A stretch of 64,000 bases of DNA, from contig NZ_JAUDRJ010000003.1 in assembly GCF_030382115.1 (NCBI RefSeq), positions 2,901,825 through 2,965,824 on the forward strand, given 5' to 3'. Shown here piece by piece: positions 56,298 to 64,000 of this stretch. A model generated the notes under the pieces. The model did no database searches, had not been told where the DNA came from, and saw nothing but the letters and a program-made list of their open reading frames with translations. Position 1 is the stretch's first letter. Each line of letters opens with the position of its first letter. Source of the stretch: Nostoc sp. GT001. Its GTDB lineage: Bacteria; Cyanobacteriota; Cyanobacteriia; Cyanobacteriales; Nostocaceae. The translations under genes and the position numbers were made by a program.

Positions 56298-57296
56298 ATG
56301 ACCCTACCGCCAACCCCATCATTACCAAAGAGTAGCGCCATGAAGACCGCTCAGACAGCCACAGACCTCGTGCGGACTTACCTGCGTGAGATTGGCCGTG
56401 TGCCACTCTTAACACACGAGGAAGAGATTTTCTATGGTAAACAGGTGCAACGTTCCTGTGCTTTGCACGAATCAAGAGAATCTCTTGCCACTCAGCTAGA
56501 TCGTCAACCGACTCTAGAAGAGTGGGCCACAGCAACAAACCTAGAACCAGCAGAGTTGAACGAAGCGATCGCAGATGGTGAAATTGCCAAACGCAAGATG
56601 GTAGAAGCCAATTTGCGGCTGGTAGTGTCCGTTGCCAAAAAATACATCAAGCGCAACGTTGATTTACTGGACTTGATCCAAGAAGGTAGCATTGGTATGC
56701 AACGGGGCGTAGAAAAGTTTGACCCCACCAAAGGGTACAGATTTTCTACTTATGCCTATTGGTGGATTCGGCAAGCGATTACTCGTGCTATAGCCGAAAA
56801 AGCTCGTACCATTCGGCTGCCTATTCATATCACCGAAAAATTAAATAAGATTAAAAAGGCACAGCGCCAATTGTCTCAAAAGTTGGGACGCGCTCCTACG
56901 GCTGGGGAGCTAGCTGAAGAATTAGAATTGACCCCCAAACAAGTACGAGAGTATTTAGAAAAAGCGCGTTTGCCTCTTTCCTTGGATTTGCGGCTGGGTG
57001 ATAACTACGACACCGAACTCGGAGAAATGCTGGAAGATCCAGGGGCTTCTCCCGAAGAGTTTGTTATGCAATCCTCCCTATCTTATGACTTAGATCGTCT
57101 GATGGGCGATCTCACACCACAACAGAGGGAAGTAATCACACTGCGCTTTGGCTTAACTGATGGGCAAGCCCTGACTCTGGCTAGAATTGGTGAAATATTG
57201 AACATCAGTAGAGAACGAGTCCGACAAATTGAACGGGAAGCCTTAAGCAAACTTCGCAAGTCTAAAGCCAATATGGATGAATATTTGGCAAGTTAG
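56298..57296 (+). CDS. group 2 sigma factor, sigma-70 (RpoD/SigB-SigE type)
   Basis: A 332-residue alternative sigma factor of the RpoD-related group 2 of cyanobacteria. Region 1.2 ([29 protein letters not shown]), region 2 ([73 protein letters not shown]), region 3 and region 4.2 ([29 protein letters not shown]) are complete; the large non-conserved insert of primary sigma is absent. Such factors respond to carbon, nitrogen or light shifts and are not essential. A second Met at 56340 is a possible start. Which of sigB-sigE it is cannot be told. Confidence 0.93.
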   Translation: MTLPPTPSLPKSSAMKTAQTATDLVRTYLREIGRVPLLTHEEEIFYGKQVQRSCALHESRESLATQLDRQPTLEEWATATNLEPAELNEAIADGEIAKRKMVEANLRLVVSVAKKYIKRNVDLLDLIQEGSIGMQRGVEKFDPTKGYRFSTYAYWWIRQAITRAIAEKARTIRLPIHITEKLNKIKKAQRQLSQKLGRAPTAGELAEELELTPKQVREYLEKARLPLSLDLRLGDNYDTELGEMLEDPGASPEEFVMQSSLSYDLDRLMGDLTPQQREVITLRFGLTDGQALTLARIGEILNISRERVRQIEREALSKLRKSKANMDEYLAS

Positions 57297-57518
57297 AAGT
57301 TAGGAGTGATGAGTTTGTAATTAACTCCCCACTCCTCACTTATTTATTTGGGTGAGAAAATACGCTGACTTTGGTACGGTTACACCCACTTCCACTCTTA
57401 CGCGAGGCTGTTACATTAGTTGACAGGAAGACAAAATAACTAAGTCAAATCCAAAACAGACATTTAATATTCAAATCACAAGCACCGCAGCTAATAGTGG
57501 TAGTTAAGGAGCTAAAAA

Positions 57519-57863
57519 ATGAGTAACCCATCCAATCGTGTCTCAGAATTTTTTAATAGCGAATCAGAAACTAACGATTTACTCTGGCAGTACGTTAAAT
57601 CCTTGAGTCCAGAGACAGTTACCCAGCTATCCAAACCCACATCTGCCGAAGTGTTTCAGGTGATGGAACGGAATATTACAGGACTATTAGGTAATCTACC
57701 TTCAGAACACTTTGGTGTTACTGTAACCACAAATCGCGAAAATCTAGGTAGGCTTCTTGCTTCTGCGATGATTAGTGGTTATTTCTTGCGTAACGCTGAA
57801 CAGAGAATGAATTTTGAAATGGCGCTACAAGGATCTGAAACCGACAACAGCGAAATTGAGTAG
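57519..57863 (+). CDS. DUF760 domain protein
   Basis: A 114-residue cyanobacterial and plastid protein family, DUF760: LLWQYVKSLSPETVTQLSKPTSAEVFQVMERNITGLLGNLPSEHFGVTVTTNRENLGRLLASAMISGYFLRNAEQRM. The ATG at 57519 follows TAAGGAGCTAAAAA. The plant members act in plastids, and one has been linked to regulated protein turnover, but no cyanobacterial function is known. The C-terminus is short and acidic. A single gene; about 220 bp separate it from the sigma gene. Confidence 0.85.
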   Translation: MSNPSNRVSEFFNSESETNDLLWQYVKSLSPETVTQLSKPTSAEVFQVMERNITGLLGNLPSEHFGVTVTTNRENLGRLLASAMISGYFLRNAEQRMNFEMALQGSETDNSEIE

Positions 57864-58189
57864 AAATGTAAAATTTTGGAAATTCAATCAATATTGTTGG
57901 GCTGAGAGCTAGTCAGAGTTACGGCGATACGAATTGAAAATAAGTCTCTGCGAAATCTTTGCCGCTAATTTCAGATTATACATCAGCTAAGTTTTTTTAA
58001 ATATCCAAAATAGTGACGCATTGAGGTTAAAATTTCAATGCAGAGGAACGCGGAGTCTTTGATTTCGCTTCTCTGTAAACTCCTGTAATTTTGTGATTAA
58101 TTCAATCAATTATATGATGTCAGGGATGTCATGCTAGTTAGTTATAACTCCCGAACCTATGCAGAAAGCATAAAAATTCCTCTCCTGTA

Positions 58190-58313
58190 AGGAACTTCCA
58201 AGAAATAAATTATCCAATCTTGTGGGGTGGGCATCTTGCCCGCCTTTGACTATGGGCTATCGTGTCGCCCACCCCACAATAAATAGTTGTATATTTTTTA
58301 TTTGGAAGTCCCT
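58190..58313. mobile_element. MITE-like palindrome with GTGGGGTGGGC core stem
   Basis: Outer arms AGGAACTTCCAAGAAATAAA and TTTATTTGGAAGTCCC are imperfect inverted copies. The inner stem TTGTGGGGTGGGC (58220-58232) / GCCCACCCCACAA (58267-58279) is perfect. Within it, GGGCATCTTGCCCGCC is a small palindrome. Bases 58217-58240 are identical, in inverse orientation, to 24 bases at the right end of the element at 12652-12906. Confidence 0.7.
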
Positions 58314-58435
58314 AAGCCTTTTTACGGTTTGAATAATAAGTCTTTAACCGAATATGATATTAGAGGCTTATTCATAAATGATGAATGCACATTTGTGGAT
58401 AAACGAACAGTGCTAAATGACCTTTGCAATAAATC

Positions 58436-58474
58436 AAAACTCGGCAGAGTTACAACTAGTCTGCCGAGTTTTGT
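58436..58474. terminator. strong hairpin upstream of mutT
   Basis: AAAACTCGGCAGA / TCTGCCGAGTTTT, a perfect 13-bp stem with an 11-base loop followed by GTTATT. It lies 60 bp before the mutT start; it could terminate read-through from upstream DNA. Confidence 0.75.
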
Positions 58475-58533
58475 TATTAGTCAAGAGTCAAAATTCAGGA
58501 ATTCTTTCTCTACTCCCTACTTCCCATGCAATT

Positions 58534-58950
58534 ATGAATGAAACTAGTTCTTTCCCACCCCATAAAATCATTGGTGTTGCAGTAATTTGGAATGACCAAA
58601 AGCAAATTTTAATTGACCGCCGTCGTCCAGAAGGAGCGATGGGTGGTTTGTGGGAATTTCCTGGTGGTAAAATTGAGCCTGGTGAAACCATCCAAGAATG
58701 TATTCAACGGGAAATTTCCGAAGAACTGGGAATAGTGATTGAAGTAGGAGAGCATCTGATTACTATTGACCACAGCTATACAAACTTGCGCGTTACCCTC
58801 ACAGTACATCACTGTCGCCATCTTACAGGTATTCCCCAACCTTTGGAATCCGATGAAATTCGCTGGGTAAGTTTGGAAGAACTGGAGCATTTTACTTTTC
58901 CGAAAGCAAATACTCAAATTATTGCTGCATTGAAAGGAAGTGGGGGCTAG
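58534..58950 (+). CDS. mutT: 8-oxo-dGTP diphosphatase MutT
   Basis: A 138-residue NUDIX enzyme that removes 8-oxo-dGTP from the nucleotide pool. It starts MNETSSFPPHKIIGVAVIWN at ATG 58534; the longer open frame crosses the terminator and is not used. The NUDIX box GGKIEPGETIQECIQREISEELGIVI is complete and preceded by LIDRRRPEGAMGGLWEFPGG, the MutT-type substrate loop with GLWEFPGGK. The typical MutT C-terminus with the WVSLEELEHFTFPKANTQII segment is present. Confidence 0.9.
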   Translation: MNETSSFPPHKIIGVAVIWNDQKQILIDRRRPEGAMGGLWEFPGGKIEPGETIQECIQREISEELGIVIEVGEHLITIDHSYTNLRVTLTVHHCRHLTGIPQPLESDEIRWVSLEELEHFTFPKANTQIIAALKGSGG

Positions 58951-59135
58951 GAAAGAAGCATAGGGAGCAGGGGAGCAGCACTTCGGCTACGCTCAGTGAC
59001 CGAGGAGCAGAGGAGAATAATTAATAACCAATGCCCAATGACAAATCCCGTAACAATCTATTAATTGCATCAGGTTGAGTCCCGCAATTTTCTACAATAG
59101 GCGCAGGGACTTTGATTTAAGGTGTCAGCAAATAA

Positions 59136-59600
59136 ATGCCTAAAACCGTTGCCGATGTGATGAGCCGCGATCCTATTGTTGTCCGGGAGGAAACTCCACT
59201 CAAGGAAGCTATCCAAATTCTCGCAGAACGCCATATCAGCGGACTACCTGTTGTGGACGATCTCGGTAAATTGGTGGGCATTATCTCGGAAACCGATTTG
59301 ATGTGGCAAGAAACTGGTGTTACTCCACCTGCGTACATTATGTTTCTTGATAGTGTTATCTATTTAAAAAATCCTGCTACGTATGACCGTGATTTGCACA
59401 AGGCTCTAGGGCAAACCGTTGGGGAGGTGATGAGTAAAAACCCGATCGCTATTTCCCCTGATAAAACTTTAAAAGAAGCAGCTACAATCATGCACGATCG
59501 CAGCGTTCACCGCTTGCCAGTACTTGATATTACAGGTCAAGTAATTGGTATTCTCACTCGTGGTGATATTATTCGGGCTATGGCTGCTAGTCAAGATTAG
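59136..59600 (+). CDS. CBS-domain pair protein
   Basis: A 154-residue protein made of two CBS motifs forming a Bateman module that binds adenine nucleotides: MSRDPIVVREETPLKEAIQILAERHISGLPVVDDLGKLVGIISETDLM (residues 8-55) and MSKNPIAISPDKTLKEAATIMHDRSVHRLPVLDITGQVIGILTRGDII (about 100-147), with an insertion of about 40 residues between them. There is no enzyme domain, so it should be a nucleotide-sensing regulator; the partner is unknown. It resembles stand-alone chloroplast and cyanobacterial CBSX-type proteins. Single gene; the next starts 94 bp downstream. Confidence 0.88.
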   Translation: MPKTVADVMSRDPIVVREETPLKEAIQILAERHISGLPVVDDLGKLVGIISETDLMWQETGVTPPAYIMFLDSVIYLKNPATYDRDLHKALGQTVGEVMSKNPIAISPDKTLKEAATIMHDRSVHRLPVLDITGQVIGILTRGDIIRAMAASQD

Positions 59601-59693
59601 TCAGTTGTCATTAGTTAATAGTCAAGATTTTTTTGACCCTTGAGTATTAACTAATGGCTGTTTTTTATACATTTGAAAATCAAGGATAACTAA

Positions 59694-60359
59694 ATGAGTA
59701 TTACTCCGGAGTCTGTTAAGCAATTGCTCAGTTCTGAGGATTTAGGCGATCGCTTACGTGCAGTAAATCAAATCCGCGAATTGGAACCTGCGATTGGCTT
59801 TGAATTAATTCAAAGTGCTATTGGCGATCGCAATTCCCGTGTCCGTTACTCAGCGGTGAGTCAAATGGATACACTTGGAACCCAAGATTTACAGTTATCC
59901 TTGGATATCTTGCGCGATCGCTTGCTTCATGACTCCGAAGTAGATGTACAAGCAGCAGCAGCAGACTGTTTGGGCGCTCTAAAATTAAGCGAAGCTTTTG
60001 AAGATTTACAGCAGCTTTATCATACAACCAGTGAATGGCTAATACAATTCAGTATTATTGCTACATTAGGAGAGTTGGGCGATCCACGAGCCTTTGAACT
60101 ACTTAAAGAGGCACTTTCATCAGAAAACGAATTAGTCCAAACTGCTGCTATTAGTTCTTTGGGTGACTTGGGAGATGTACAAGCAGTTCCTCTGTTGGCT
60201 CCCTATGCTACCAACCCGGATTGGCAAATTCGTTACAGGCTTGTACAAGCCTTGGCTCGTTTAGATAATCCAGAAGCCAAATCAATATTAGAAATTCTGG
60301 CTAATGATGAAGTAGATGCGATCGCAAGCGAAGCTAAAAATTCTTTGCAGTCAGTTTAA
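59694..60359 (+). CDS. HEAT-repeat protein, NblB/CpcE-like
   Basis: A 221-residue protein of about six HEAT repeats (VKQLLSSEDLGDRLRAVNQIREL, then SAIGDRNSRVRYSAVSQMDTLG, then DVQAAAADCLGALK, and DPRAFELLKEALSSENELVQTAAISSLGDLGD). Size and pattern match the phycobilisome degradation protein NblB and its relatives (CpcE/CpcF-like lyase folds). It may bind phycobilin-bearing proteins, but the sequence alone cannot separate NblB from other HEAT proteins. It lies downstream of the CBS gene on the same strand, 94 bp away. Confidence 0.75.
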   Translation: MSITPESVKQLLSSEDLGDRLRAVNQIRELEPAIGFELIQSAIGDRNSRVRYSAVSQMDTLGTQDLQLSLDILRDRLLHDSEVDVQAAAADCLGALKLSEAFEDLQQLYHTTSEWLIQFSIIATLGELGDPRAFELLKEALSSENELVQTAAISSLGDLGDVQAVPLLAPYATNPDWQIRYRLVQALARLDNPEAKSILEILANDEVDAIASEAKNSLQSV

Positions 60360-60473
60360 GTCTATCTAAGGTTAATAAAATTCACCTTTAATATAGATTT
60401 GTCTGGCAGCAGAAAAAAATTCGACCTGGTTGGGAAAATTTTGCATTCCAGCCAGATCGAATAGATAAATTAG

Positions 60474-60505
60474 AGTTACTTTTAGCAATTAAAAGTAACT
60501 TTTTT
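60474..60505 (+). terminator. terminator after the HEAT gene
   Basis: AGTTACTTTT-AGCAATT-AAAAGTAACT-TTTTT, a perfect 10-bp stem, between convergent genes. A second imperfect inverted repeat (60419-60462, TTCGACCTGGTTGGG / CCAGCCAGATCGAA) lies just upstream and may serve the opposite direction. Confidence 0.85.
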
Positions 60506-60520
60506 ATATTTAGGATAGGA

Positions 60521-61198
60521 CTATTGAAGAATACTTTTGCGACGGCGAGACATAACCATGCCAGCACCAACTAAACCTAAACCTAACATTGTGGTTGGCT
60601 CAGGAACACTAACTGCTTCGAGAGTTAAATGGTAAGTGCTTCTAGCTCCATTAACAGAAGCGCCCAAATTGCCAGCCGCAATAGTTTTTCCATTGAAATT
60701 AAATTTGCCCGTAATCCCATCCAATATTACGTCATTAATGTTAGTAGCCGATTTCCGAATTCTGGTAACTACAGAATCATCTAGATCAAAGGTAAGAAGC
60801 GCAGTAGTACTACCCAAGGTTCGCGATCCGAAATTAATGAATGGAGTGTAAACGCCTGTAGAATATGTAGCGCTTGTGGTTGTTCCCACTGTTGGTAGAT
60901 CAGCTATCTTGGTTAAATTTAGAGTGTTAATGGTAATACCTGTGCCTGATAAAGTTGGTGAGAAGAATTCAAAATCACCATCAGGATCAACACCATCAAC
61001 ATCGACAAATTGAATGCTAGTAGTAGCTGGATTGATTCCATCACTAGGAACGATAGATGTACCATTAAGACCAATACTTCCGCTCAGGGTTACAGCTTGA
61101 GCCGAACCAGCAGATGTAAATATTCCAGCAGTAGCCAAGGGGATTGCAAAAGTAGCTGCTAGAGTTGCGTTTACTAATTTAGATTTAAAATTAATCAT
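60521..61198 (-). CDS. exported protein with PEP-CTERM sorting signal
   Basis: A 225-residue protein with an N-terminal signal (MINFKSKLVNATLAATFAIPLATAG...) and a C-terminal VPEPTTMLGLGLVGAGMVMSRRRK tail, the PEP-CTERM motif, a helix and basic end recognised by an exosortase. The middle (about 35-195) is beta-rich with repeated Gly/Ser/Thr segments (ITINTLNLTKIADLP...FDLDDSVVTRIRKSA). Such proteins are usually exported and attached to or released with extracellular polysaccharide. The exact role is unknown. The upstream 554 bp hold no gene. Confidence 0.85.
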   Translation of the reverse strand: MINFKSKLVNATLAATFAIPLATAGIFTSAGSAQAVTLSGSIGLNGTSIVPSDGINPATTSIQFVDVDGVDPDGDFEFFSPTLSGTGITINTLNLTKIADLPTVGTTTSATYSTGVYTPFINFGSRTLGSTTALLTFDLDDSVVTRIRKSATNINDVILDGITGKFNFNGKTIAAGNLGASVNGARSTYHLTLEAVSVPEPTTMLGLGLVGAGMVMSRRRKSILQ

Positions 61199-61752
61199 GA
61201 TCCTTTGAGAGTCCTAATAATAACCTGGAACAGAGAAATTGATTGCTTGACTTTTACTATCAGTAATCTACTTAAAATACTGTCAGTGAAAGCGAAACTT
61301 GCGTGATGTATTTCTTATCTCCATAAAATCACATAGACTTAGAACCTGCAATATTTACTGAGTGGTCTTCATCACATCTTCAACTAATAAGTAGTCTTCA
61401 TAAAATTTTAATTTCTTACATATCTGCGCTTCGTATATCTCTTACTCTCTAGGGTTTCAATTATTGGCATTCGCTGTGACTTTAAGAAAAATTATTTACG
61501 TAATCAATAAAATAGTAGCTTTTTATACGTATAGTTACTAAACTATATTTTAGATAAATGGAGTATGCACTGTATCTATAATCTTTCTAGTTATCAGTAT
61601 TTAGTGAAACGGTTCCTCTCATAGAAGAAATGGGAGGAACCACTGTATTTGTTTGCTATGAATAGTCTTTGCGATCAAATTGAATGTTTGTAATCAAACA
61701 GCTAACTGCTAGCTATTGCCGCTATTCTCAAATCTGTCTGCTTTTTCAAATG
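61199..61752. other. gap between PEP-CTERM and DUF456 genes
   Basis: AT-rich DNA with no gene I can support. A hairpin GGTTCCTCTCAT / ATGGGAGGAACC at 61611-61641 has one mismatch and a 7-base loop. The PEP-CTERM promoter should lie at the left side, but no clear site is visible. Confidence 0.5.
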
Positions 61753-62271
61753 CTAAGAGCCAAATACCTGTAGCCAGGTTGTTACAACAAAAACTACAAC
61801 TGCGGCGATCGCTAACAACCCTTGAATCAAATTTCCAACCAAAGATCCGACTACAATCCCTATACCTGCTTTAACTGCTAACCCAAATTCACGTCGGTAC
61901 AGATACTCACCAATAATTGCTCCCAAAAGCGGGCCTAGTAAAATTCCTAACAGTGGCCCCCCAAAAGGTAAAGTTGGCAATAATCCCAAAAATCCTACCA
62001 CCAAACCAACAATTGCGCCAATTTGCCCCCACTTGCTAGCTCCGGCTTGCTTTGCTCCTACGTAGCTAGCTAAAAAATCTACTCCGACACTGAGCAGTAA
62101 AACTATAATTGTCACAATTAGTGGAATTTTGATAGCTGCAAAGGAACTACTAACAATTCCCCAGATGATAATTGCAATTAAAATTAAGCTGCTACCGGGA
62201 ATGGCTGGAACTACAGCACCAATAATACCCACAAACATTACAGCAACTAATAGCCAATAAATAATTTGCAT
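61753..62271 (-). CDS. DUF456 membrane protein
   Basis: A 172-residue integral membrane protein of the DUF456 family: two hydrophobic hairpins at the N-terminus (IIYWLLVAVMFVGIIGAVVPAIPGSSLILIAIIIWG), a glycine-rich loop KQAGASKWGQIGAIVGLVVGFLGLLPTLPFGGPLLGILLGPLLGAIIGEYLYRREF, and two more helices. GxxxG-rich helices and the FGGPLLGILLGPLLGA motif are typical. The function is unknown; perhaps a transporter or membrane-remodelling factor. It is divergent from the peptidase-like gene. Confidence 0.85.
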   Translation of the reverse strand: MQIIYWLLVAVMFVGIIGAVVPAIPGSSLILIAIIIWGIVSSSFAAIKIPLIVTIIVLLLSVGVDFLASYVGAKQAGASKWGQIGAIVGLVVGFLGLLPTLPFGGPLLGILLGPLLGAIIGEYLYRREFGLAVKAGIGIVVGSLVGNLIQGLLAIAAVVVFVVTTWLQVFGS

Positions 62272-62426
62272 AGATCAATTGTAAATTTCCAAATTTTCTC
62301 ATAGGGATGCACATCTGTGCGTCTCTACTGTTTATTCTATCTGGGTAAGATAGCGAAAAATACTTAGTACACTGTGGTGCAAGTTTGCCTAATGCTTCTA
62401 AACTGCTATTAAAAAGCTCAAAACCT

Positions 62427-63332
62427 ATGACGAGAAAAATATTAACTGGACTAAGTTCGGAAGCATACGAACACCCCTTCGATCGCAAAGCCTTGGCTTC
62501 TTTGCAAAATATGCCCGGTGTCTCCTTGCTACTCAAAAAAATTAACGAATACGGTATCGATCGCCTACTCAGACTGCAAAGCCTTGGTAGTGAAATCAGA
62601 ATTTCGCCCCGTAATTTTCCCGAATTACATCAAGCATTTGTAGAAACCTGCCAAATTCTTGATGTTGCTCCACTTCCTGAATTGTATCTATTTCGAGGCA
62701 CAGGTCACATTGAAACCTACATTGTTGGCGTGGAAAAACCCCTTGTCGGTATCAATTTAGATGCAATGGAGTGGCTTGGCGCAGATGAGTTGCTTTATGT
62801 TTTCGGACACGAAATCGCTCGCATCAAAAGTCAGCACATGGTTTATCACCAAATGGCAATTGTGATGCCAACGTTGAAAAATTTGTTGAGCAGTACCACA
62901 TTGGGTGTCGGTGGCTTGGTAGCTGGTGGAATGGAACTAGGTTTGTATAATTGGCGGATGATGGCTAGGTTCACTGCCGATCGGGCTGCTTTGCTTGCTT
63001 GTCAGGATATTGACGTAGCAACTACTACACTGATGAAACTTGCGGGTTTACCAGATGAGTACTTGACTACTGCTGTAATTGAAGATTTCCTCGTTCAAGC
63101 CCGTGAATTTGCATCCAATAACTTTGATAGCGTGGATAAAGTCACTAAAATATTAAGCTATACAGAGCCTGGGCTTTCTTGGATAGTTATGCGGGCTGGC
63201 GAATTATTAAAATGGGTTGATTCAGGAGCTTATGATAATTTAATTCAACAGACAAATTTAAAGACACCAGAAAAACTAGAAGAAAAAACACCGGAAGAAA
63301 AGGAAGGTTGGAATTTTTTGACTTCTTGGTAA
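62427..63332 (+). CDS. M48-family peptidase-like protein with altered zinc site
   Basis: A 301-residue protein resembling the membrane-independent M48 (HtpX/Oma1-type) peptidases of cyanobacteria. The family start (TGLSSEAYEHPFDRKALASLQNMPGVSLLLKK) and fold are clear. The zinc motif that should be HExxH reads H128-E-I-A-R132, and the third ligand position, usually E in E-F/L-T/S-A-D-R-A, reads R181 in ARFTADRAALL. Two of three zinc ligands are thus lost, so catalysis is doubtful. I chose ATG 62427 (MTRKILTGLS); the longer TTG frame from 62385 is unlikely. It could be a pseudo-peptidase, chaperone or inhibitor. Confidence 0.78.
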   Translation: MTRKILTGLSSEAYEHPFDRKALASLQNMPGVSLLLKKINEYGIDRLLRLQSLGSEIRISPRNFPELHQAFVETCQILDVAPLPELYLFRGTGHIETYIVGVEKPLVGINLDAMEWLGADELLYVFGHEIARIKSQHMVYHQMAIVMPTLKNLLSSTTLGVGGLVAGGMELGLYNWRMMARFTADRAALLACQDIDVATTTLMKLAGLPDEYLTTAVIEDFLVQAREFASNNFDSVDKVTKILSYTEPGLSWIVMRAGELLKWVDSGAYDNLIQQTNLKTPEKLEEKTPEEKEGWNFLTSW

Positions 63333-63434
63333 TTGAATTTTAAGTTTTAGATTTTAGATTTAAAAATTAAATTTAAAATACGCTTGTGACAGTCAATAAC
63401 TTGCTAATACAGATTAGCTGTGATCTGCTTCCAA

Positions 63435-63456
63435 ACAAGGGGCTTAAGCCCCTTGT
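63435..63456. terminator. 22-bp perfect palindrome between converging genes
   Basis: ACAAGGGGCTT / AAGCCCCTTGT with no loop, between the M48-like gene and the minus-strand gene at the end of the window. Probably an interspersed hairpin that can end both transcripts. Confidence 0.6.
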
Positions 63457-63477
63457 CTCACTAAAATTGGCTGACTT

Positions 63478-64000
63478 CTAGCTGATTACCGAAGTACTAA
63501 GAGTAACGGCTAACTTATCAGCAATTCCCGCAATCCAGTTTTCATCTTGTTTGGTGTAACTGCGAGGAGCATTTGCTCCCAAAATTAATGCACCTTGGTT
63601 GCCAATAGGTTGACAAATTACACCTTGAGTATTTTCTGGTAAATAATCAAATTCGAGCCTACCTGGATATATTTTTAGAGCAACTAGATAAATCGGTTTT
63701 TGTTTTTCGAGTACCTGTTTTAAGATTACTCCTGGTACAACCTCAGATTTAGTACCCAGAATCCCACGACGCAACAAAACTTTACCTTGATAAAAAACCA
63801 CAAGCGATCGCGTTACTGTATTAGTCAACAATAAATGAGATGCCCAGGCTAGCTCTGTTTTCACGGCTTCGGGCAAATCTGCTGCCAGTACAAAACCTTC
63901 TTCTCCAATTAGTTCTACAATATCAGGCGATCGCGGCTGAACTTGCTGCCAAATTAAACCCGTCAAAATTAATACCGCACTCAAAATTACGCCTACTACA
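63478..64000 (-). CDS. cofactor assembly of complex C subunit B (CCB-type) protein, partial
   Basis: The frame is open from the window edge (VVGVILSAVLILTG...) to TAG at 63478, giving at least 174 residues, and the true start is probably further upstream. The visible N-terminal segment is the second half of a membrane region. The soluble part IVELIGEEGFVLAADLPEAVKTELAWASHLLLTNTVTRSLVVFYQGKVLLRRGIL and RSYTKQDENWIAGIADKLAVTL matches the CCB2/CCB4-like family of cyanobacteria. These proteins attach heme c-i to cytochrome b6 of the cytochrome b6f complex. Truncated by the window, not by mutation. Confidence 0.8.
   Translation of the reverse strand, partial: VVGVILSAVLILTGLIWQQVQPRSPDIVELIGEEGFVLAADLPEAVKTELAWASHLLLTNTVTRSLVVFYQGKVLLRRGILGTKSEVVPGVILKQVLEKQKPIYLVALKIYPGRLEFDYLPENTQGVICQPIGNQGALILGANAPRSYTKQDENWIAGIADKLAVTLSTSVIS

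Larger units (their letters stand above)
57864..58533. other. gap between DUF760 gene and mutT
   Basis: Contains the MITE-like element 58190-58313 and the terminator 58436-58474; the rest (57864-58189) has no gene or repeat I can support. A 84-codon frame at 58287-58541 crosses both elements and is not credible. Confidence 0.55.

Noticed and set aside
58287-58541. Plus-strand frame between the MITE and mutT
   Set aside because: It crosses a MITE arm and a terminator hairpin and overlaps the mutT start; not a gene.

Overview
The window looks like chromosome of a filamentous heterocyst-forming cyanobacterium close to Nostoc/Anabaena. The evidence is very frequent HIP1 octamers (GCGATCGC) inside genes, many intergenic arrays of short tandem repeats of the Nostoc type (AGTTAGG, ATGCCCA, ATTCAAA, ATGACTA), a cyanophycinase-cyanophycin synthetase operon, paired Flv1/Flv3 flavodiiron proteins, pentapeptide-repeat proteins, a PEP-CTERM protein and several small families known mainly from cyanobacteria. 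I see no rRNA, tRNA or CRISPR array.

Layout. 0-6 kb: glyoxalase, enolase, argC, ribBA, then a BrnT/BrnA-type toxin-antitoxin pair. 6-12.4 kb: membrane-anchored pentapeptide protein, flv3-flv1 tandem, coaX, small exported protein. 12.4-15.5 kb: a gene-poor stretch with a MITE-like element and relics of a DUF6888-DUF6887 gene pair, then an alpha/beta hydrolase, a NUDIX enzyme and a 55-residue basic protein. 15.6-21.4 kb, all minus strand: argH, a small membrane protein, larB, a peptide-type ABC binding lipoprotein, ispF, trmD. 22-25.7 kb: cphB-cphA. 25.7-30.5 kb: a tatA gene carrying a frameshift and interrupted by a group II intron, whose reverse-transcriptase gene is itself split by a second complete group II intron (a twintron). 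31-41 kb: FMO-type monooxygenase, Ser/Thr kinase, cbiT, cdsA, a DUF2993 protein, pseudouridine synthase, RodZ-like protein, malQ, NUDIX. 41.3-44.4 kb: a small island of toxin-antitoxin type genes around a pentapeptide-RidA fusion. 45-49.7 kb: a 21-bp minisatellite followed by a STAND ATPase with 19 near-identical 34-residue TPRs. 49.9-64 kb: a [2Fe-2S] protein, Asr1405/Asl0597-family protein, dps, carB, a group 2 sigma factor, DUF760, mutT, CBS, HEAT, PEP-CTERM and DUF456 proteins, an M48-like protein lacking zinc ligands, and the start of a cytochrome b6f cofactor-assembly gene.

Most genes are housekeeping genes in short units, not one large operon. Clear functional units are cphB-cphA (nitrogen reserve turnover), flv3-flv1 (oxygen photoreduction) and trmD-ispF (same strand, 41 bp apart). 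The most unusual parts are the twintron inside a frame-shifted tatA, the repeat-homogenised STAND-TPR protein, the pentapeptide-RidA fusion, the M48-like protein with an altered active site, and families of palindromic intergenic elements that share sequence modules.
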